A model generated the notes under the pieces. That model was given only the letters and a program-made list of their open reading frames with translations. It was not told the origin of the DNA and made no database searches. From UBA7960 sp964348755 (GTDB lineage Bacteria > Bacteroidota > Bacteroidia > Bacteroidales > UBA7960), in the NCBI GenBank assembly GCA_964348755.1, contig CAYGDW010000005.1, positions 7,409-71,408 on the forward strand: a stretch of 64,000 nt of DNA, given 5' to 3'. Position 1 is the stretch's first letter; each line of letters starts with the position of its first letter. Positions 60,391-64,000 of the stretch are shown piece after piece. A program made the translations under genes and the position numbers.

Positions 60391-62289
60391 TTAGTTATCG
60401 TTGACTCTTATAATACCATCAGTTTTAAAACGTGTATTTTGCAGTTCATTAGGATTATCCTTGATAACAAGTATTATATCATTGAAATCTTTATTGCTGA
60501 ACGGCAATTCTATATCCTCGAAAGTAAGTACGAGGTCATTGCAACCAGACTCAATAAATAATAAATGTTGCTGGTTGTTATTTGGGTTAAGGTTGGTATT
60601 GGTGTAGTGGGTATAAATTCCGGGTACCATCTGACCATTGGCCCACCCCTGAACAACAAGGTAAAAGCCAATAACAGTATTTGCCGGGAATGGTTCGGTG
60701 CCTAACTGAACCAAATCGCCCGTAACCAATCCTCCACCTTCACCTGTACCTGACACGTTAGGGAAAACAACATATTTTTGCAGATCCTGTATTGAGGTTG
60801 GCGGATTGTCTGCCGGGTATGCATAATAACCGAAAGTGTTTTTCAATCCGGCGTCTTCTCCCACAAACTTCACGAAAACATTGGTGGTTTGAGCAGTTGT
60901 AACATTTAGGGTAACCCCCTGCCGGAAAAGTTTTGGCCAGTTAATCTGTGCGTTCTGACTCTCAGGAAACATTTGCCTTATAGCTGTAAGCAATGTAGGG
61001 CAAGGTTGTGTTGGTATAATGTCGGGAGGAACCCCTTCATCCTTGCTAATTGAAAGTATTTTGAGACCGCCCAAACCCGAAGCAACAAAAACAATGTTGC
61101 CGCTTGACTTAACAAAATTGGTTGAACTCTTGTCTTCAAAGTCCATGCGGCCCTTTAATACAATCTGATCATTTTGCGCTGGAACCAGTTCTCCAACTGT
61201 CACCCCCGATACACCATTGCCCATGAACAGGAGAGGGTGGTTAAACGATACGCTGTTGGTAACATGGTTTGAGTCAATATCTCCTGCCGGAGTTTCAGGT
61301 TTAGGAATATGTTGCTTTATTGTTCCTAAATTAGTATTTACATTTAAAACTCGAATTCCTTCCTCGTTGAGGGCTGCAAACAAATACTCGTTGGTTGCCG
61401 CAACCTCTGACTTGGAGAAGGGGGTGTTTGCTCCTCCAATAGGATAGGAATTTAGAAAATGAGTGGTGTTCTTATCAAAAACCCTGATGGTTCCGGGCTG
61501 ACCCGATAAAACAAATACATGGTTGTTATTGGCCGTAACCGATCTTGCATCGGGAATGTTTTCTTTTCTTACCAAACCGTATAACTGATTCAGTATGGTA
61601 AGGCCTCCGGTATTTCCGCTTGTTACATAAATTTTGTCTTCGCTTAGGAAAATACCATTTGCCGAAAATGACGGAATATCAACAATTGTGTCGATGCCAA
61701 GTATTTGCATATTAGGGTTTACTTTTAATACCTTGAAGCTGGCTGGATCTTTAAATCCATATTCTTCAAATTTGCCTGCTGCTCCAACCAGATAAACCTT
61801 CCCATTATCATAATAAACTGCATTAATGTCAGATTTGGGAAAAATTGCCTGCGAAATAATTCTTGGGTTATTGAGTTCGCGTACATCAAAAATCTCCAAT
61901 GCACCCCCAAAATCATTTCCTTTGAGGTTGTAACTTACGAATGCGAAATTATCAGCGAAAAACACGTGTGTAGCCATAAGCGTACGGCCATTATGCACGG
62001 GAGGAGCAACTTCAGCAGTAAGCCTGAATAAAAAGTTGCTTCGCAGGTCAATGACTTTTGAGGTAGTTTTTAAATTATTATCTCTCAAATATTCTGGAAT
62101 AATTCTTACAACCACATTCTTCGTGCTCAAACGCCTGCTCAGTTCAGAGGCATTATTTATTATTATAAGGCCCTCTGCAGTGGTAAAATCGGAACCAGGA
62201 AGATCTTCCAATTTATCTTTGTCGCATGCCGTTGGAATCAACAACAGTGTCAACAAAGCCAAAGAAATTAGTGTTTTGATTCTATTCAT
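60391..62289 (-). CDS. Lipoprotein with LVIVD propeller and DUF4114 domain
   Basis: 632 residues. The leader MNRIKTLISLALLTLLL ends in lipobox IPTAC (Cys22), and DKDK after it fits a lipoprotein, possibly surface-exposed. Residues 90-420 are LVIVD-type beta-propeller repeats (FVSYNLKGNDFGGALEIFDV, LFAALNEEGIRVLNV, IVFVASGLGGLKIL). Residues 490-625 form a DUF4114 domain (NTFGYYAYPADNPPTS, TVIGFYLV, FEDIELPFSNKDFNDIILVI) with an acidic strand likely to bind Ca2+. The role is unknown; such proteins are cell-surface and possibly adhesive. Confidence 0.87.
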   Translation of the reverse strand: MNRIKTLISLALLTLLLIPTACDKDKLEDLPGSDFTTAEGLIIINNASELSRRLSTKNVVVRIIPEYLRDNNLKTTSKVIDLRSNFLFRLTAEVAPPVHNGRTLMATHVFFADNFAFVSYNLKGNDFGGALEIFDVRELNNPRIISQAIFPKSDINAVYYDNGKVYLVGAAGKFEEYGFKDPASFKVLKVNPNMQILGIDTIVDIPSFSANGIFLSEDKIYVTSGNTGGLTILNQLYGLVRKENIPDARSVTANNNHVFVLSGQPGTIRVFDKNTTHFLNSYPIGGANTPFSKSEVAATNEYLFAALNEEGIRVLNVNTNLGTIKQHIPKPETPAGDIDSNHVTNSVSFNHPLLFMGNGVSGVTVGELVPAQNDQIVLKGRMDFEDKSSTNFVKSSGNIVFVASGLGGLKILSISKDEGVPPDIIPTQPCPTLLTAIRQMFPESQNAQINWPKLFRQGVTLNVTTAQTTNVFVKFVGEDAGLKNTFGYYAYPADNPPTSIQDLQKYVVFPNVSGTGEGGGLVTGDLVQLGTEPFPANTVIGFYLVVQGWANGQMVPGIYTHYTNTNLNPNNNQQHLLFIESGCNDLVLTFEDIELPFSNKDFNDIILVIKDNPNELQNTRFKTDGIIRVNDN

Positions 62290-62777
62290 ATTAAGGAGGT
62301 TTTAAAGCCGGTTAGGAAATTAAATTCTTAGATTAATACAAATATATTATTTTTTTTTGGGATTATTTGAAAAAAGCTATAAAAATCTGTTAATTCTTTA
62401 TTAAAATTAACATTAACAAAAGATTAAAACCACCAAGGTCTGGTTATTAGCGATAAAACAATTACTGATTTTAGTTTTTTAGTTGAGAAAGAAAAAAAAG
62501 GAGAGCATTACAAATTTTTAAGGGTGTAAAGGCCCCTTGCATCACCGTACTAGGTTATTGATTAAAACTTGAAATTTTATGACGATGAAACGAGTATGAT
62601 TGGTAAAACACAAACACTTACCTTGTTTCTGTTACAGGCGGTTTTGTCTGGTCAAAATGTTGGGCTATATTTCTCATGGTTTGGAGTATTTTTCAGAATT
62701 AATTTCTTTCTCAAAGTTTTACAATAAACCGTTGTTTCTCAATAGCATGGGCTAGCTTGTGTGTGCTTAGTTGTTGG
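62290..62777. other. Gene-free AT-rich region
   Basis: 488 bases between the DUF4114 gene and the first MNT gene. It holds a candidate -7 box for the DUF4114 gene on the minus strand (TATATTTG, 62346-62339) and a small hairpin near 62522-62546 (GGTG..AAGG-CC-CCTT..CACC). No reading frame with recognisable protein character was seen on either strand. The base composition is poorer in GC than in the core genes to the left. Confidence 0.5.
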
Positions 62778-63080
62778 TTACCCTATTTCAATACCATTCC
62801 TTTTAATCTCATCCAAAAACCCGGATTTATCATTATTCTTGTCAATTAAAATCGGTTCTATTCTATCATCAACCTGTCTTCTTAGCTTCCAAAACAAAGG
62901 GGTTACTGCAAAATAGTCTTCTGAAATATTTTTTACAACAACGGCAACATCTATGTCACTATCTTCCCTGTTTGTACCATTTGCATAAGAGCCAAAAAGG
63001 TAAACTGATTCAAGGTCAAAGTGGCTTCCAAGCAACAATTTATATTGCATGACTTTTTTTATAGCTTCACTTTTATCCAT
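62778..63080 (-). CDS. MNT-type minimal nucleotidyltransferase
   Basis: 100 residues from the ATG at 63080; the ATG at 63113 belongs to a shifted reading of the upstream HEPN remnant. It has the nucleotidyltransferase signature VYLFGSYANGTNREDSDIDVAVVV, i.e. GS-x10-DxD with the two metal-binding Asp. Such proteins form antitoxin partners of HEPN RNases, acting by AMP transfer to the toxin in the known MntA/HepT pair. The partner that should precede it is only a broken fragment (63097-63225), so this may be an orphan. The start codon overlaps the former HEPN end. Confidence 0.83.
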   Translation of the reverse strand: MDKSEAIKKVMQYKLLLGSHFDLESVYLFGSYANGTNREDSDIDVAVVVKNISEDYFAVTPLFWKLRRQVDDRIEPILIDKNNDKSGFLDEIKRNGIEIG

Positions 63081-63225
63081 TGTTGCAACTCTTTTGTTAT
63101 TCAATGATTTCAAGGCATTTCTGGTGAGTCAGGCTTCTCAATAACCTTTCTTTGCATGATGGATATCTCGCTTCAATATTCAGAGGCTTATTCTGGTCAA
63201 TAAAGTCTTTTTGATCTTCAGTGAA
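63081..63225 (-). pseudogene. HEPN-domain gene remnant, frameshifted
   Basis: On the minus strand from 63225 the frame reads FTEDQKDFIDQNKPLNIEAR then YPSCKERLLRSLTHQKCLEIIE and a stop at 63097-63099. This is the C-terminal part of HEPN proteins that pair with MNT genes (LNIEARYPS.KE.L..SLT...C.EII). One base appears lost at the stop: in the next frame the end TKELQQWIKVKL continues and overlaps the MNT start codon, as in intact pairs. A stop codon stands just before FTED, and no N-terminal half is found up to 63600. So about two thirds of the gene is missing. Confidence 0.7.
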
Positions 63226-63597
63226 TTAGGGGGTTAGAACATTTTTCGATCCAGGAACAAGTATCCCTCGGGATTAATGCAGGGTGCTCCTATTACAATA
63301 AATATTCCGGCATGAACATCGTATTCATTAAGCGTTTAATGCTGAAAAGGGCAAGGCATGCCCGTTACCAGACAAAATCGTCTTTAACCGTTCTTTCCAA
63401 CCCAAAATATCGTTGCAAACAGCCTCCAAAAGCACTAAAACCTGCAATACTTCAAAGAACGTTGAATCTGTTTATCGCAAAATATCAAAAAAACCTTCGT
63501 TAAATGCATAGCTCGTTGTCGGACGGATGTAGTTCAACACCGACTCCTCGCTGGGTCGTGCCGACCGCTCAGAATCCTATTTATTGCCTGTATTTTT
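63226..63597. other. Degenerate gene-free stretch between MNT genes
   Basis: About 370 bases. No coherent protein was found on either strand. The GC-rich patch at 63507-63580 (with CGTTGTCGGACGG and GGTCGTGCCGACC) differs from the AT-rich flanks and contains short inverted bits (GTCGG/CCGAC), which may mark a former recombination joint. Confidence 0.4.
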
Positions 63598-63906
63598 TTA
63601 TGATATTTCTAATCCAGTCCTTTTTACTAAATCAATTAATGGAGAATCACTATTATTAATAAACCTTTTTTTCCCAACTAGATAAGGTTCTATTTTTGAA
63701 ATTACCTTTCTTGTCAAACTCCAAATTTTACCAATTAAATAATCGTCTTCATTATCAGTAACAATCAGAATGTCAATATCACTTTCATCAGTAGCTGTAT
63801 TTGATAAATAGCTACCATATAAATATGCCTTATCAATGGTTATTCCCTCTGAACGTAAAACTAAAATATACTTTTTCAATATATCTACAATTTCTTTTTT
63901 AGCCAT
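63598..63906 (-). CDS. MNT-type minimal nucleotidyltransferase, second copy
   Basis: 102 residues. Signature AYLYGSYLSNTATDESDIDILIV (GS-x10-DxD), with downstream IWSLTRKVISKIEPYLVGKK matching the helix after the active site. It differs strongly from the first MNT protein, so it is not a recent duplicate. A gene ending at 63946 lies 39 bases upstream on the same strand and may be its partner, but only 17 codons are visible. The likely role is antitoxin or AMP/nucleotide transfer; the target is unknown. Confidence 0.82.
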   Translation of the reverse strand: MAKKEIVDILKKYILVLRSEGITIDKAYLYGSYLSNTATDESDIDILIVTDNEDDYLIGKIWSLTRKVISKIEPYLVGKKRFINNSDSPLIDLVKRTGLEIS

Positions 63907-63945
63907 TGTAATAAGGTTTTAATTCTTCGATGCTGTGGAATGTTT

Positions 63946-64000
63946 TCATTTCATTTCCTCCAATTCTTTCAAATACAATAAAATGGCATTTATTTCAGCA
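63946..64000 (-). CDS. C-terminal end of an unknown gene (cut by window edge)
   Basis: An open frame enters from the right edge and ends with AEINAILLYLKELEEMK and a TGA at 63946-63948. It precedes the second MNT gene on the same strand, where a HEPN partner or other antitoxin-type gene would be expected. The helical charged end is compatible, but 17 residues are too few to name it, and chance open reading is possible. Confidence 0.35.
   Translation of the reverse strand, partial: AEINAILLYLKELEEMK

Noticed and set aside
62290..62300. AGGAGG-like sequence beside the DUF4114 start codon
   Set aside because: The AGGAGG is on the plus strand; on the coding strand it reads ACCTCC, the wrong polarity for a ribosome-binding site.
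63312..63503. 63-codon plus-strand frame between the MNT genes
   Set aside because: Basic, low-complexity translation with no motif, in a stretch that seems degenerate; no start signal.
63495..63540. Possible integron attC site (GTTAAAT and GTTCAAC seven-mers)
   Set aside because: The two seven-mers fit the loose core consensus, but their order and spacing are wrong for one attC site and the inner boxes are missing.
63904..63949. 16-codon frame MKTFHSIEELKPYYNG overlapping the second MNT start
   Set aside because: It looks like the beginning of a protein but stops at once; too short to separate from chance, though it may be a remnant.
1..64000. CRISPR arrays, tRNA or rRNA genes, complete insertion sequences
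   Set aside because: None was seen: no regularly spaced direct repeats, no tRNA cloverleaf in the gaps inspected and no transposase-like protein. A tRNA scan would be needed to be certain.

Overview
The window comes from a Bacteroidota chromosome, most likely the order Bacteroidales or a close relative. The evidence is direct: several intergenic regions carry the phylum's TTG-N19-22-TAnnTTTG promoter, Shine-Dalgarno sites are mostly missing, and many genes have forms typical of the phylum. These include a DUF2027-Smr protein, a two-domain nucleoside kinase, a single-chain E1 alpha/beta dehydrogenase, a DHODH-like protein, an HYC-CC-PP type protein and a tRNA-guanine transglycosylase without the zinc cysteines. 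The organism cannot be named more precisely from sequence alone.

Layout: 0-5 kb holds a cut secreted protein, a 1023-residue TPR protein, RNase P RNA and a Smr protein, all on the minus strand. 5-9.1 kb is a plus-strand set for surface polysaccharide: flippase, Wzz-like chain-length protein and O-antigen ligase/polymerase. 9.2-19.7 kb is mixed housekeeping: nitroreductase, nucleoside kinase, DHODH-like protein, DUF4197 lipoprotein, two thioredoxins with a small Cys-containing membrane protein, an LptF/G permease, Tgt, a membrane glycosyltransferase and an ECF-like sigma factor. 19.8-22.7 kb is a TldD/TldE pair in which TldD carries a Tat-lipoprotein leader. 22.9-27 kb is a lipoprotein followed by an apparent heavy-metal cluster: a Cys-rich exported protein, an exported HMA protein, a cytosolic CopZ-like HMA protein and a TonB-dependent receptor.

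27-45.3 kb contains uvrC, a ClC transporter with CBS domains, a DPP IV-like S9 peptidase, glyA, a SixA-like phosphatase with ppk1 and ppx (polyphosphate metabolism), a RelA/SpoT enzyme, a Fur-family regulator, purA, a methyltransferase and rubrerythrin. 45.5-53.4 kb is minus strand: the E1 fusion, a PspC protein with its PadR-type regulator (apparently self-controlled through a palindrome over its own promoter), then galactokinase and a sodium:solute symporter, a likely galactose uptake and use pair. 53.7-60 kb is plus strand: htpG, a LemA-TPM-TPM operon, a bile-acid-type sodium symporter and an overlapping PlsC acyltransferase. 60.4-62.3 kb is a large LVIVD/DUF4114 lipoprotein. 62.3-64 kb is AT-rich accessory DNA with two MNT nucleotidyltransferases and the frameshifted remnant of a HEPN partner.

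Three related intergenic elements of about 200 bp (38.75, 44.33 and 60.07 kb), each just downstream of a plus-strand gene and one of them inverted, form a small dispersed repeat family. Each has a central hairpin whose arms vary in a compensatory way. This, the metal cluster and the decayed HEPN/MNT module are the signals most worth following. No tRNA, rRNA, CRISPR array or intact insertion sequence was seen.
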